A stretch of 64,000 nucleotides of DNA from a virus, in the IMG/VR virus record IMGVR_UViG_3300042868_008818, positions 1-64,000 of that record; one strand, written 5' to 3'. The notes below the pieces were generated by a model. It ran no database searches, was not told the origin of the DNA, and saw only the letters and a list, made by a program, of their open reading frames with translations. A program made the translations under genes and the position numbers. This document shows, in pieces, positions 40,896 to 49,089 of this stretch. Numbering within the stretch: position 1 is the stretch's first letter; each line of letters opens with the position of its first letter.

Positions 40896-40903
40896 CAAAG
40901 ATA
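40896..40903 (-). promoter_or_regulatory. Bacteroidetes-type -7 box TATCTTTG
   Basis: It ends 4 bases before ATG 40891. The downstream TGTGGTATGGAA repeats that at 3711. Confidence 0.6.
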
Positions 40904-40927
40904 TGATAAAAATTTTAATAAAACAAA

Positions 40928-40952
40928 AAACCCACCTTTATGGGGTGGGTTT
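40928..40952 (-). terminator. Strong intrinsic terminator
   Basis: AAACCCACC and GGTGGGTTT pair around TTTATGG, 20 bases past the stop of the tagged gene at 40972. Confidence 0.8.
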
Positions 40953-40971
40953 AAAATATTATAATATTTTT

Positions 40972-41475
40972 TTATCTATTTCCGTCAAAGAAAAACATTT
41001 TTTGACGACAAAATAATTGATATCTTTGTTTTTTTCCGTCAGTCATTACCATTATTGTTTGGTCATAATCTACAACACCATTTTGGTCCATATTTTCTGT
41101 TGAAGTACCACCCTTTTGTAATAGCTGTTCAGCGGTAAAACCAAAACTGTCACCAGGTTTTAAGATAAAAGGGGTTTGTCTATCAATAATTTTCATGTTG
41201 TCATTCATAGGCATAATTTTCGTTATAGTGAGTGGTGCAGTTCCAGCGTTTCTAAGACCCCTGAATTTAAATTGAATTTTTTTTCCAAATTCAACTTCAC
41301 CATCTGGGTTACGCACAACCATTGTTCCTACTAAAGGCCCCTTACTCATTTCAGCCTGCTGAGCTCCCTGTGTTGAAGGATTTGGCATACCTATAGGTTC
41401 TTCACCTTGTTCATTAATAACTCGTCTAACGATACGAGCTAAATCTGACTCAGTTAATCTTACTATTCTTTTCAT
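40972..41475 (-). CDS. Tagged DUF1573-like (Ig-fold) protein
   Basis: The 167-residue protein begins MKRIVRLTESDLARIVRRVI then NEQ, a tag ending I-N-E. After a Pro/Gln linker comes VEFGKKIQFKFRGLRNAGTA and PLTITKI, the DUF1573-like Ig strand pattern with a C-terminal beta region. It may be a virion or periplasmic binding protein. A GTATTTAT box lies 31 bases upstream across an A-rich leader. Confidence 0.75.
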   Translation of the reverse strand: MKRIVRLTESDLARIVRRVINEQGEEPIGMPNPSTQGAQQAEMSKGPLVGTMVVRNPDGEVEFGKKIQFKFRGLRNAGTAPLTITKIMPMNDNMKIIDRQTPFILKPGDSFGFTAEQLLQKGGTSTENMDQNGVVDYDQTIMVMTDGKKQRYQLFCRQKMFFFDGNR

Positions 41476-41506
41476 ATTAAAATGTATTTTTTTCTTTATT
41501 TATTAT

Positions 41507-41514
41507 ATAAATAC
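41507..41514 (-). promoter_or_regulatory. RTATTTAT box (putative late promoter)
   Basis: GTATTTAT lies 31 bases before ATG 41475, the longest leader among the minus-strand boxes. Confidence 0.35.
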
Positions 41515-41541
41515 CAACCTTCCTTAAAAAAATCAAAAAAA

Positions 41542-41569
41542 AAAAAGAAATCATTTCTAATTTCTTTTT
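41542..41569 (-). terminator. AT-rich terminator hairpin
   Basis: AAAAAGAAAT and ATTTCTTTTT pair around CATTTCTA, followed by a long T run on the minus strand. A second small palindrome, CACAAAGATTGTG, lies at about 41576-41588. Confidence 0.55.
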
Positions 41570-41628
41570 AGGGTCGCACAAAGATTGTGTCGATCTTCCA
41601 CCACTTTGTTTTAAAGTTAACAAAGAAA

Positions 41629-41904
41629 CTATTTTGTTACAAGTGCTTCAATTTTACTCTTAACTTGTTCTACCATTGTTATTTCCTTTATGTTTGTAAC
41701 AATAACAGAGTCTTTTAGAATTCTATTAGGTATGTTAACAAAAAATGTATCCCCATTGAAGAATGTAAGGTCTTCTCCTAATTCAACACACCCGTGTATC
41801 ATTTTAAGGAACAATTTAAATTGTATTTGGTCCATGAAAGTTTCGTTGATAAGATCACCAAACTTTTCATTCATAACTCTAATATTAAAACCCGTCTTAT
41901 TCAT
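41629..41904 (-). CDS. Small phage protein
   Basis: The 91-residue protein begins MNKTGFNIRVMNEKFGDLIN. It is alpha-beta (FFVNIPNRILKDSVIVTNI). Start 41904 lies 4 bases after TATATTTG; five extra upstream codons would cover that box. Not recognised. Confidence 0.65.
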   Translation of the reverse strand: MNKTGFNIRVMNEKFGDLINETFMDQIQFKLFLKMIHGCVELGEDLTFFNGDTFFVNIPNRILKDSVIVTNIKEITMVEQVKSKIEALVTK

Positions 41905-41908
41905 ACCA

Positions 41909-41916
41909 CAAATATA
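41909..41916 (-). promoter_or_regulatory. Bacteroidetes-type -7 box TATATTTG
   Basis: It ends 4 bases before ATG 41904. Confidence 0.6.
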
Positions 41917-41951
41917 CATTATTTATTTAAAAACCACAAATTTTATTATAA

Positions 41952-42143
41952 TTAATTTTTCATTTCTAACCAAATTTCATTCAACTTGTCAATTGAGATC
42001 TCCTGACTAAGGTCTTCGTATCTGTTTGTTAGGATTTTAACAAACCGAATTCTTTCTTTAGCCAACTCAGGATTAAATCCCATTTCAATCAATGCGTCGC
42101 TAAGATGACTATTCACGGCAATATACAATTTAGTGCTTCTCAT
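41952..42143 (-). CDS. Small helical phage protein
   Basis: This 63-residue protein (MRSTKLYIAVNSHLSDALIE..) is helical and charged. TATATTTG lies 14 bases upstream. Not recognised. Confidence 0.6.
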   Translation of the reverse strand: MRSTKLYIAVNSHLSDALIEMGFNPELAKERIRFVKILTNRYEDLSQEISIDKLNEIWLEMKN

Positions 42144-42157
42144 ATTTTTTATTTAGA

Positions 42158-42165
42158 CAAATATA
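42158..42165 (-). promoter_or_regulatory. Bacteroidetes-type -7 box TATATTTG
   Basis: It lies 14 bases before ATG 42143. Confidence 0.45.
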
Positions 42166-42186
42166 AAAGAAAATATTAGATAAAAA

Positions 42187-42222
42187 AAATCCACAAAGAA
42201 ATTTTACAATTTTGTGGATTTA
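42187..42222. terminator. Intrinsic terminator
   Basis: AAATCCACAAA and TTTGTGGATTT form an 11-bp stem with A and T flanks. Confidence 0.75.
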
Positions 42223-42299
42223 ATTTTGATAAACCATTACTATTTTTGAAAGGGGTAATGTTTTTTGTGTTAAATAAATATATGGTACTTTAACAAAAA

Positions 42300-42725
42300 T
42301 CAATCTTTATTAAAGATATTTATAATTATTTTCTTAAAATCTTTGTTTTTTTCATTTAATGGGTTATTTGTTTTTGTAAAATACCCACATTTGGTATGTT
42401 CAAACCCATCTCTAGCCTTTTTTAGATCCGGATTAATTTCTTGATTTGTATTATATTGATATACATACATAAGACCTTTTTTAGTTTCTCCATCTCTTTT
42501 GTACATATTAAGAATGTCAACAATATTTAAATCACCTTTTAATTTAATATTAGTTTCCTCATAAAACTCCCTTATAGCCGCCTCTTTTGGGGTTTCATTT
42601 CCTTCAACCTTACCAGATGGTATGGACCATTCATTTGGTAAAGTTTTATTCGGTGACCTTTTACAAAGTAAAACTTTATCTTTGTTTTTTACCACCACAC
42701 CTGAATATCTGTTAAATTCTGCCAT
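42300..42725 (-). CDS. NUDIX hydrolase
   Basis: The 141-residue protein has the NUDIX box GKVEGNETPKEAAIREFYEE followed by TNIKL. It begins MAEFNRYSGVVVKNKDKVLL. NUDIX enzymes cleave nucleoside diphosphates linked to another group; here the target could be nucleotides, caps or NAD-like compounds. Start 42725 is used since a longer N-terminus would cross the divergent promoter. Confidence 0.9.
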   Translation of the reverse strand: MAEFNRYSGVVVKNKDKVLLCKRSPNKTLPNEWSIPSGKVEGNETPKEAAIREFYEETNIKLKGDLNIVDILNMYKRDGETKKGLMYVYQYNTNQEINPDLKKARDGFEHTKCGYFTKTNNPLNEKNKDFKKIIINIFNKD

Positions 42726-42731
42726 GTTAAT

Positions 42732-42745
42732 ATATTTATAAATAT
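42732..42745. promoter_or_regulatory. Palindromic double RTATTTAT box (divergent promoter)
   Basis: ATATTTATAAATAT is a perfect 14-bp palindrome giving one box on each strand. The plus-strand box ends 4 bases before the DUF192 ATG at 42744. The minus-strand box ends 12 bases before the NUDIX ATG at 42725. Confidence 0.55.
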
Positions 42746-43091
42746 GGATATAATCATAAATAATAACAAATACACAGTTAAACCTGTTATCACACAAAAA
42801 GATATCTCAAATGGAATGATGAATAAAAAATTCAATAATTCTTTTGATGGTATGTTATTTATTATGGAAGATGGTGATCATAGTTTTTGGATGAAAAACT
42901 GTATAATCCCTTTAGATATTATATTCATAAAAAATAACGAAGTAACGGAAATACACCACAACTGTCTTCCTTGTAAAGAAGAAGAGTGTGAAAGATTTGA
43001 AGGGTATGGTGATATGATATTAGAAATACCGGCAGGACATTGTGAAGAATATAATATCGTTGAGGGTAATAAGATTACTTTTCACTATTAA
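42744..43091 (+). CDS. DUF192 family protein
   Basis: The 115-residue protein has the DUF192 series: NGMMNKKFNNSFDGMLFIME, HSFWMKNCIIPLDIIFI, and EIPAGHCEEYNI. DUF192 is a small beta-rich family of unknown function, frequent near envelope and phage genes. It is divergent from NUDIX and convergent with the DHH gene, overlapping it by 17 bases. Confidence 0.9.
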   Translation: MDIIINNNKYTVKPVITQKDISNGMMNKKFNNSFDGMLFIMEDGDHSFWMKNCIIPLDIIFIKNNEVTEIHHNCLPCKEEECERFEGYGDMILEIPAGHCEEYNIVEGNKITFHY

Positions 43092-44454
43092 TCTTTGTTT
43101 GTAAAATTTCGTAAAACTTCTGTTGTATTTCTTTTGTTAGATCAACATAACTTTTTTGTCCATTCCCATCTTTTTTTCTATATAAAGAATTAATACCTGA
43201 AATATTAGTAATACATTTATGTCCACCTGAATTAGCATTTATGATGTCTCTACCATTTAACACAACTTTGTCCAATAGTGCAACTTGTTTTACACTTAAA
43301 TTTCTGTAAGGTCTATCCATTATATTTTCTATAATCGGGAACAATGTCTCTTTTCTACCAAAAACTTTTAAGGAAGGACTTTTGCCATATATCGCCATAA
43401 AGTCTTTGAATGTAAATCCGACTGATTTGAATGTTGCTTTTTGTTCTGAAACAACTTTTAATGTTGATAATGGGACTATAATACTTTCTAATTCTGGATT
43501 CATCTCATCCAAAACCTCATTTTTTATTTCACCTAAATCAACACCTTTAAGTGCTCTTTCTTTTTTATATGGGTTACAGGAAGCCTGAACTAATCCCATT
43601 GGCCAAGCAATAACTAAAAAGTCAGCGTCAGGATTATTTTTAAAAGGTGTGTATCTATCGTAAGATCCTTGTGGTGTCATATAACCTCCACCGTATTGTA
43701 CTAATATGTTTCCACTAACATTTACGTTAGGGCTAACATTCATACTTTGAATATATTTTTGTTGGTTTTGTGTTAGTTTTTCTTCATTATCAAAACCTTC
43801 TCTTTTCATTATAGATTTTATCTTAAGTAGTATATTAAGTAAAGAAGGTTTACAATCTAAAACTAATTCCTCTAAGAATCCTGGTTTGTTTTTAAATGCC
43901 AATAGTAATTTGTTTGCAACTAATCCCATTAACATTTTATTTCTTTTAACGTCAGAATTTCTATCTATCTTAAATAGATAATTTATAACTTCATCAACAG
44001 AAATATTATATTGAGCAAAATTTGCGGAGTCTACGGTAGAAATTAATGTAATATCTTCATTAGGGAATATTTCTTTAGGTGAAACACTTTGAGATATTGT
44101 CTCTACATTAGATCTTGAACTTCTAAAAGAAGTTGCAGTTCCGTCCTCAACTCCGGCTTGAGTGTCGTGGTGATCTGTATGAATAACAAACATTGGTTTA
44201 CCGTGAGCAAAATCAACTAAAACAGGCATTATATCACCTTTAGCGTCTAATTTTTTAATTGCAAACTCTTTATCTCCATATTGAATAATTTCAGCATCCA
44301 CAACATTTATGTTATTTGACTCTAAATATTCTTTCATCGCAATGGCGGTTGTTACACCATCTAAATCTTGATGAAAATAAATTTTTGCTTTAGGGTATCT
44401 TTTTGATAAATTTTTGATGTCTCTAATCCCCGATTCTTTAATTAGTCTTTTCAT
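43075..44454 (-). CDS. Tagged DHH-family phosphoesterase
   Basis: The 459-residue protein begins MKRLIKESGIRDIK, a short tag with I-K-E. Residues about 24-36 (KIYFHQDLDGVTT) and about 100-107 (VIHTDHHDTQ) are DHH metal motifs. A later ISTVDSANF and the C-terminal NSGGHKCITNISG (GGH, DHHA1-like) complete the fold. Relatives include RecJ nuclease and oligoribonuclease/c-di-AMP phosphodiesterases. Substrate unknown. A GTATTTAT box is 5 bases upstream. Confidence 0.85.
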   Translation of the reverse strand: MKRLIKESGIRDIKNLSKRYPKAKIYFHQDLDGVTTAIAMKEYLESNNINVVDAEIIQYGDKEFAIKKLDAKGDIMPVLVDFAHGKPMFVIHTDHHDTQAGVEDGTATSFRSSRSNVETISQSVSPKEIFPNEDITLISTVDSANFAQYNISVDEVINYLFKIDRNSDVKRNKMLMGLVANKLLLAFKNKPGFLEELVLDCKPSLLNILLKIKSIMKREGFDNEEKLTQNQQKYIQSMNVSPNVNVSGNILVQYGGGYMTPQGSYDRYTPFKNNPDADFLVIAWPMGLVQASCNPYKKERALKGVDLGEIKNEVLDEMNPELESIIVPLSTLKVVSEQKATFKSVGFTFKDFMAIYGKSPSLKVFGRKETLFPIIENIMDRPYRNLSVKQVALLDKVVLNGRDIINANSGGHKCITNISGINSLYRKKDGNGQKSYVDLTKEIQQKFYEILQTKINSEK

Positions 44455-44459
44455 ACTAA

Positions 44460-44467
44460 ATAAATAC
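44460..44467 (-). promoter_or_regulatory. RTATTTAT box (putative late promoter)
   Basis: GTATTTAT ends 5 bases before ATG 44454. Confidence 0.5.
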
Positions 44468-44479
44468 CATATAAAATAA

Positions 44480-44506
44480 AAAATCCCATTTATGAAAATG
44501 GGATTT
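44480..44506 (-). terminator. Strong intrinsic terminator
   Basis: AAATCCCATTT and AAATGGGATTT pair with a very small loop, overlapping the methyltransferase stop. Confidence 0.8.
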
Positions 44507-45341
44507 CTTTTATTTGACCTAATGTTTTAAAATATTCAACTCTTGTTTTGGCAATCTCAGTATAATTTGGCGATAACTCAATACCCAACCATCTACGCCC
44601 CAATATCTCTGCAGCTACCAAACTTGTTCCTGACCCAGCAAATGGGTCTAATACTACATCGTTTTTGTAGGACAATATTTTAATCGCCTTTGTTGGGATG
44701 TCCATTGAGAAGGTCGCCTTGGTGAGTGATTTAGTATCTGCAAAGTAATTCCACTGACCAAAAACAAGTTCCATAAATTCTTTCTTATCTTGTTCTTCAT
44801 ATACCACTTTATTTTTTATGGTTCCATCCTCCTGAATAATTTCAGTTGGTGTTCCCTTCCACTGTGGTTCTCCTTTAACCTTTTTTATGTGTAATTTTTT
44901 ATACGCCAAAATAACACATTCTTTTGGATTATATATATAAGGACTTGACGGTGACATCCAAGATCCCCACGCAGTTGTTTTACTACGATGAGGTGATTGT
45001 TCTTCAAGGTCAACAATACCAAAGAACCCAAACCCTATCTCTTTCATTATTTGATACATCTCAGAAACAAAAAAGATTCTTCCTCCTTTCTTTTGTCTGT
45101 TAATTTCATACGGTATGTTTAACGCAATTCTACCATCATCTTTTAACACATTATAGGCTTCAGTTAACCAATTCCTTGCAAAGACCAAGTATTCTTGAAA
45201 CTCCACGTCATCATCATGAGTATCATAAGCAATACCAACACCGTATGGTGGTGAGGTAACAATTAAATCAACACAACCTTCAGGTAAGGTTTTCATCACT
45301 TCAACACAATCTCCAGTTATTATTTTTCCTGTTTCTATCAT
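44490..45341 (-). CDS. Amino-methyltransferase (class beta, N4-cytosine or N6-adenine)
   Basis: The 283-residue DNA methyltransferase has catalytic TSPPYGVG near residue 30 and the SAM-binding VLDPFAGSGTSLVAAE near 230, the beta-class order. TSPPY is commonest in N4-cytosine enzymes but also occurs in N6-adenine ones. It could protect phage DNA from host restriction. It lies one base from the epimerase stop, in a run with 45343 and 46269. No restriction partner is visible. Confidence 0.9.
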   Translation of the reverse strand: MIETGKIITGDCVEVMKTLPEGCVDLIVTSPPYGVGIAYDTHDDDVEFQEYLVFARNWLTEAYNVLKDDGRIALNIPYEINRQKKGGRIFFVSEMYQIMKEIGFGFFGIVDLEEQSPHRSKTTAWGSWMSPSSPYIYNPKECVILAYKKLHIKKVKGEPQWKGTPTEIIQEDGTIKNKVVYEEQDKKEFMELVFGQWNYFADTKSLTKATFSMDIPTKAIKILSYKNDVVLDPFAGSGTSLVAAEILGRRWLGIELSPNYTEIAKTRVEYFKTLGQIKEIPFS

Positions 45342-45342
45342 A

Positions 45343-46272
45343 TTATTTTTTATATTGTCTTTCCAAGTAATCGAACAAATTTAAAAACTTTGGTGTTTCT
45401 CCATCTTTTTTAAGGTAATAATCCCCCATTTTAAAACAATTAAGTCCGTACTTTCTATCATGACCTAACCTATCCTCAACGTGTTTAATTTCAACTTCTT
45501 TATTTAGAATATAAGAAATCTTTTTAATAATGTCCAAATTTGTTAATCTAAAAGTTGTCCCAATATTATATATGTCATTTACAACCTCATCATCAAATAA
45601 AAGATCACAAATAACTTTAACATTATCATAAACATACATCCACTCCCTTACTTGTTTACCATCACCGTATACCGGTATTGAGTTTCCATTATTAATGGAT
45701 CTAGCAATTGTTGGTAAAAATTTCTCCTCAAACTGGTGTTCGCCAAAATTATTACATGTTCTTGTAATTAAGTATGGTAACCCATAAGTCCTATTTGCTG
45801 CCAAAACCAACATATCTGATGCGGTTTTAGTTGCGGAATAATATGAACTTGGTTTTAAATGGTCAGTTTCTAACGCAGTATGGTTAATTGCAATATGTTC
45901 ATCCATATCACCATATACCTCATCGGTTGAGATATGTATAAACTTTTTAAGTTTTTTATTTTTTCTTGATATCTCAAGTAGATTAAAGGTTCCTTCAACA
46001 TTTGTTCTAACAAACGGTAACCCATTAGTAATTGAGTTATCTACATGTGATTCGGCAGCAAAGTGAACAATGTAATCAAACTCACCAAGATCCTCACTTG
46101 TAACATTACATATGTCTTTATGTAAAAATGGTACATTGTGTTTAAGGTTTTTTCTACGACCAGCATATGTAAGTTTATCAACACAAAGAACATCACATTC
46201 AAAGTTATCTAATAGGTGATTTATAAATGCGGAACCTATAAATCCGGCACCTCCTGTTACTACTATTCTCAT
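45343..46272 (-). CDS. dTDP-glucose 4,6-dehydratase-like sugar-nucleotide epimerase
   Basis: The 309-residue short-chain dehydrogenase has NAD-binding TGGAGFIGSAFINHLL, HFAAESHVDNS, STDEVYGD and YSATKTASDML (Tyr-x3-Lys). It is close to RmlB in length and motifs. No other dTDP-sugar genes are present, so it may feed a host pathway, glycosylate virions, or modify surface sugars. Confidence 0.88.
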   Translation of the reverse strand: MRIVVTGGAGFIGSAFINHLLDNFECDVLCVDKLTYAGRRKNLKHNVPFLHKDICNVTSEDLGEFDYIVHFAAESHVDNSITNGLPFVRTNVEGTFNLLEISRKNKKLKKFIHISTDEVYGDMDEHIAINHTALETDHLKPSSYYSATKTASDMLVLAANRTYGLPYLITRTCNNFGEHQFEEKFLPTIARSINNGNSIPVYGDGKQVREWMYVYDNVKVICDLLFDDEVVNDIYNIGTTFRLTNLDIIKKISYILNKEVEIKHVEDRLGHDRKYGLNCFKMGDYYLKKDGETPKFLNLFDYLERQYKK

Positions 46273-46484
46273 TTTTTCTCTAATGTTTCAATATGATGTT
46301 GCAAATACCAAAGAGCCTTTTTAAGGTCCTCAAGTTCTTTGTCTTTATTTTTTTTACCTGCTCTTGATATGTATTTTACGGTGTTCCCTAAACTAAAACC
46401 CAAATCCCAAGCATCAATGACTTTGATTGCTTCGTATGGATTTTCTTCACCACCGTAATGGTTGGGGTGATTAACTTGTTCCAT
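46269..46484 (-). CDS. DUF3310 family protein
   Basis: The 71-residue protein begins MEQVNHPNHYGGEENPYEAI and ends with LGNTVKYISRAGKKN, KDLEDLKKALWYLQHHI-type sequence. This is the DUF3310 signature, a small phage family often next to nucleotide metabolism genes. Overlaps the epimerase by 4 bases. Confidence 0.9.
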   Translation of the reverse strand: MEQVNHPNHYGGEENPYEAIKVIDAWDLGFSLGNTVKYISRAGKKNKDKELEDLKKALWYLQHHIETLEKK

Positions 46485-47255
46485 TTAAATCGTTTCTTTT
46501 TCTTTTTTAAAATTTTCTGAGATTTTTTTCTGATTAATATATGAAATCAGTTTTCTTTTAAAGATAGGTAACAATGTTTCCTGTATTGGAAAAATCCCTT
46601 TACTTGTCATTTCAAAAACCGGTAACTTATTATTTTCAGAATTCCATATTGAAAAATTATTAATTATTTTCGTAAATGTCAAATCTTTAACGTCAGAATA
46701 AATTAAATTTACCTTTGTTTTACTTTCCATGGAACCTTTGGCCGCCGGTTTTATGTTATATTCCCAAACATGTATTTTATTATCTGATGTGTTGTTGAAG
46801 TAGAAGTACCCGGTGTCTGACAGGGTTTCTTTTGCTCTTCTATTTGGTTTTATGTCCACATTCTCATAAACTATTGTCCAAACAGATTTTGCTATGTTAA
46901 AATACTCTAACATTCTAGGGGCACTATAACTTAATATTTGTATAAATTCTTTTGATTCATCATCATTTAGTTCGGGTATCTCTTTTAACTTTAGATCCTT
47001 AACTAATAACTCATCGTCTACTGAGTCTAATTTCTTATTTGTGTAGATAATTTTTTTATCTTTAATAAGTGTCTGCAAATTTGCGAGATGTAATGAAAGT
47101 TCTATAAACCCAGGATAAAGTTCCATCTTATCGAGTTTATCTCCCATTTTTTGAAAGTACGACAATAATTTATATTCTTTGTGTTCTCTGTCAATTGGTT
47201 TTTCGAACATCCAATCGGTGTCCATCAAAAATTCTATTTTCTTTTTTCTTCTCAT
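46485..47255 (-). CDS. Conserved phage protein of unknown function
   Basis: The 256-residue protein begins MRRKKKIEFLMDTDWMFEKP and contains KLDKMELYPGFIELSLHLAN and MLEYFNIAKSVWTIVYENVD. I recall close relatives in other large Bacteroidetes phages, near virion genes, without a function. The C-terminus is basic. It abuts DUF3310. Confidence 0.65.
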   Translation of the reverse strand: MRRKKKIEFLMDTDWMFEKPIDREHKEYKLLSYFQKMGDKLDKMELYPGFIELSLHLANLQTLIKDKKIIYTNKKLDSVDDELLVKDLKLKEIPELNDDESKEFIQILSYSAPRMLEYFNIAKSVWTIVYENVDIKPNRRAKETLSDTGYFYFNNTSDNKIHVWEYNIKPAAKGSMESKTKVNLIYSDVKDLTFTKIINNFSIWNSENNKLPVFEMTSKGIFPIQETLLPIFKRKLISYINQKKISENFKKEKETI

Positions 47256-47294
47256 TTGACATAATAATAATCATAATTTGTTAATCAGTAAATA

Positions 47295-48800
47295 TTAGTC
47301 TATTCTCATTACAACATAATCAGTACCATTGATGTTAACTGTATCATAAGTACCATCATAACCATTTAAATCACCATAATCCCCATTTCTAACTAAATCA
47401 TCTAATAACTCTCTTGTATCAATAAAATCGAAAATATCCCCACCCATATTATCTAACCATCCGGCTGGATCATAACCTATCTCATTTTCTAAGTAATTAT
47501 CAACCGCCTCTTCAATACTACTTTCGTCAGGATCCCCATCAGGACTTTCTTTTATATCATCTATCTCTGAGTCTATTTCACTAATCCTATTTTCACGATC
47601 GGTTTCATGTTCTTCGGTGTCCTCATCGTCATATAATTGTCTTGGTGGAACAACTTGACCCTCCTTATATAATATCGAATTATTTCCTTCTCTTCTATAT
47701 TGTAATTCATTATCCTCAGAATCATAAAAATCAAATGTTCCGTCTTTTTCTTTTGATGGGTACATAATTGGAGCCCTTACTCCTTCGTTTTCGTAAACCC
47801 ATTTTTCCATTTCTAGTAACCAAATTTCTTCTTCTTGAGAATTACTTAATTCTTTTTCAACCCCGTAACTATCAGGTTCATCTCTTATCCATTCTTCTAC
47901 AGAATCCCTATAATATTCTTTTATTTTATCTTCATCAACATAACTTGATAGAGTTTCTTTAGAAAAATAATTATCAAGGTCATCAATTTGTTGTTCATAA
48001 TAATCCTCCAATGAATCATCGGCTTCCCTATATTCACCAACCGCAAATCTCATTTGTGTTGACAATGACTCAAACTCGGCCAAATTATAATGGGAACCTG
48101 CCGGATATAGATCATATACATCAACTCTATCTGATAATAAATCATCTCTTTCTTCTTCAAGTTCTGATTGTTTGTCTGTAATCTCATCAAATTTTTCACT
48201 ATAGTTTTCGTCACCAGAATCTAAATTTTCTTGTTCTTCCTCAAGTGATTGTATTTCTTCTTCTATTTCTCTTACCCTTTCTTTATCATCATCATCAAGA
48301 GATTGTAAATGACCGTCATTTACCGCATATTGAAAAACCGCATTGGCTCTTGGACTTTCGTAACCAGTATTTTCTATATCCCAATCACCATCTTCTCTTT
48401 TTTCATTTTGTTCATTATATTTGGCTTGTAGTTGTCTTCTTTCAATAACCTTTTCGTAAGGGGTTTGCCAAAAAGTTTTATGTCCCGTAACCTTAACATC
48501 ATCCAATGATTTAACATTTGTGTATGAAACATTCAAACCTCCTTCAACCTCAATGTCCCCAATTTTATAAATCTTTTGTTTACCATCAACATTACTAAGA
48601 TTAAGGTCACCTTTAACAACAAGTTTTTTACCCCTAAATTTTGGTAAATAAGGTATTGCATGAGCCATAAAACCAACTTGTCTTAAATATTGCATATATT
48701 GTTCAGGTGAAATATAAACTTTTTCAATTTCATCTTCTTTAATTAATTTAAGAATAATACTAACAAGTTTATTTTCAGTAAGTCTTATTTTCTTTTTCAT
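47295..48800 (-). CDS. Tagged acidic coiled-coil virion-cargo candidate
   Basis: The 501-residue protein begins MKKKIRLTENKLVSIILKLI then KED, a tag ending I-K-E. Next is a short repeat-like beta region (KLVVKGDLNLSNVDG, DIEVEGGLNVSYTN). Then come long, very acidic helices with many Asp and Glu, and a C-terminal DLNGYDGTYDTVNING domain. Extreme acidity is shared with the Dps-like and other tagged proteins. An ATATTTAT box is 6 bases upstream of start 48800; seven further codons would overlap it. Confidence 0.7.
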   Translation of the reverse strand: MKKKIRLTENKLVSIILKLIKEDEIEKVYISPEQYMQYLRQVGFMAHAIPYLPKFRGKKLVVKGDLNLSNVDGKQKIYKIGDIEVEGGLNVSYTNVKSLDDVKVTGHKTFWQTPYEKVIERRQLQAKYNEQNEKREDGDWDIENTGYESPRANAVFQYAVNDGHLQSLDDDDKERVREIEEEIQSLEEEQENLDSGDENYSEKFDEITDKQSELEEERDDLLSDRVDVYDLYPAGSHYNLAEFESLSTQMRFAVGEYREADDSLEDYYEQQIDDLDNYFSKETLSSYVDEDKIKEYYRDSVEEWIRDEPDSYGVEKELSNSQEEEIWLLEMEKWVYENEGVRAPIMYPSKEKDGTFDFYDSEDNELQYRREGNNSILYKEGQVVPPRQLYDDEDTEEHETDRENRISEIDSEIDDIKESPDGDPDESSIEEAVDNYLENEIGYDPAGWLDNMGGDIFDFIDTRELLDDLVRNGDYGDLNGYDGTYDTVNINGTDYVVMRID

Positions 48801-48806
48801 ATAACA

Positions 48807-48814
48807 ATAAATAT
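48807..48814 (-). promoter_or_regulatory. RTATTTAT box (putative late promoter)
   Basis: ATATTTAT ends 6 bases before ATG 48800. Confidence 0.5.
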
Positions 48815-48843
48815 GAAACATTTACAAATAAGACAATAGACTG

Positions 48844-48851
48844 ATATTTAT
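48844..48851 (+). promoter_or_regulatory. RTATTTAT box (putative late promoter)
   Basis: ATATTTAT lies 30 bases before ATG 48882 on the plus strand, back to back with the box at 48807. Confidence 0.4.
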
Positions 48852-48881
48852 GTTTAAATAAACATTAAAAAACAATTTGTT

Positions 48882-49025
48882 ATGGGATGTGGTTGTAAAA
48901 ATAAAGGAAATCAACAAGCTTCAGCTCCTCAACAGGCGGCAAGACCTCAAAATGAACAGGTTAAAAATCAATCAGTTCAAGAGTCAGTAAAGAAGATAGT
49001 TGAAAAATATTATAATAAAAAGTAA
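48882..49025 (+). CDS. 47-residue Cys/Gln-rich small phage protein
   Basis: MGCGCKNKGNQQASAPQQAA begins a Gln/Ala-rich protein with a helical end (VQESVKKIVEKYYNKK). Short Cys-Gly-Cys proteins like this recur in phages with no known role. A box precedes it and a terminator follows, so it is probably a real single-gene unit. Confidence 0.6.
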   Translation: MGCGCKNKGNQQASAPQQAARPQNEQVKNQSVQESVKKIVEKYYNKK

Positions 49026-49050
49026 TTAATTTCCTTTGGCCAAAGAAATT

Positions 49051-49077
49051 AAGGTGGATTTTTTTTCCACCTTTTTT
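49051..49077 (+). terminator. Strong terminator
   Basis: AAGGTGGA and TCCACCTT flank a T-run loop and are followed by TTTTT. It ends the 48882 unit. Confidence 0.8.
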
Positions 49078-49085
49078 GTATTTAT
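49078..49085 (+). promoter_or_regulatory. RTATTTAT box (putative late promoter)
   Basis: GTATTTAT directly follows the terminator T run and ends 4 bases before ATG 49090. Confidence 0.5.
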
Positions 49086-49089
49086 AATT

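Noticed and set aside
42235-42262. Possible hairpin near CATTAC and GTAATG with a T run
   Set aside because: Only six base pairs and a long loop, and the strong terminator at 42187-42222 already explains the region.
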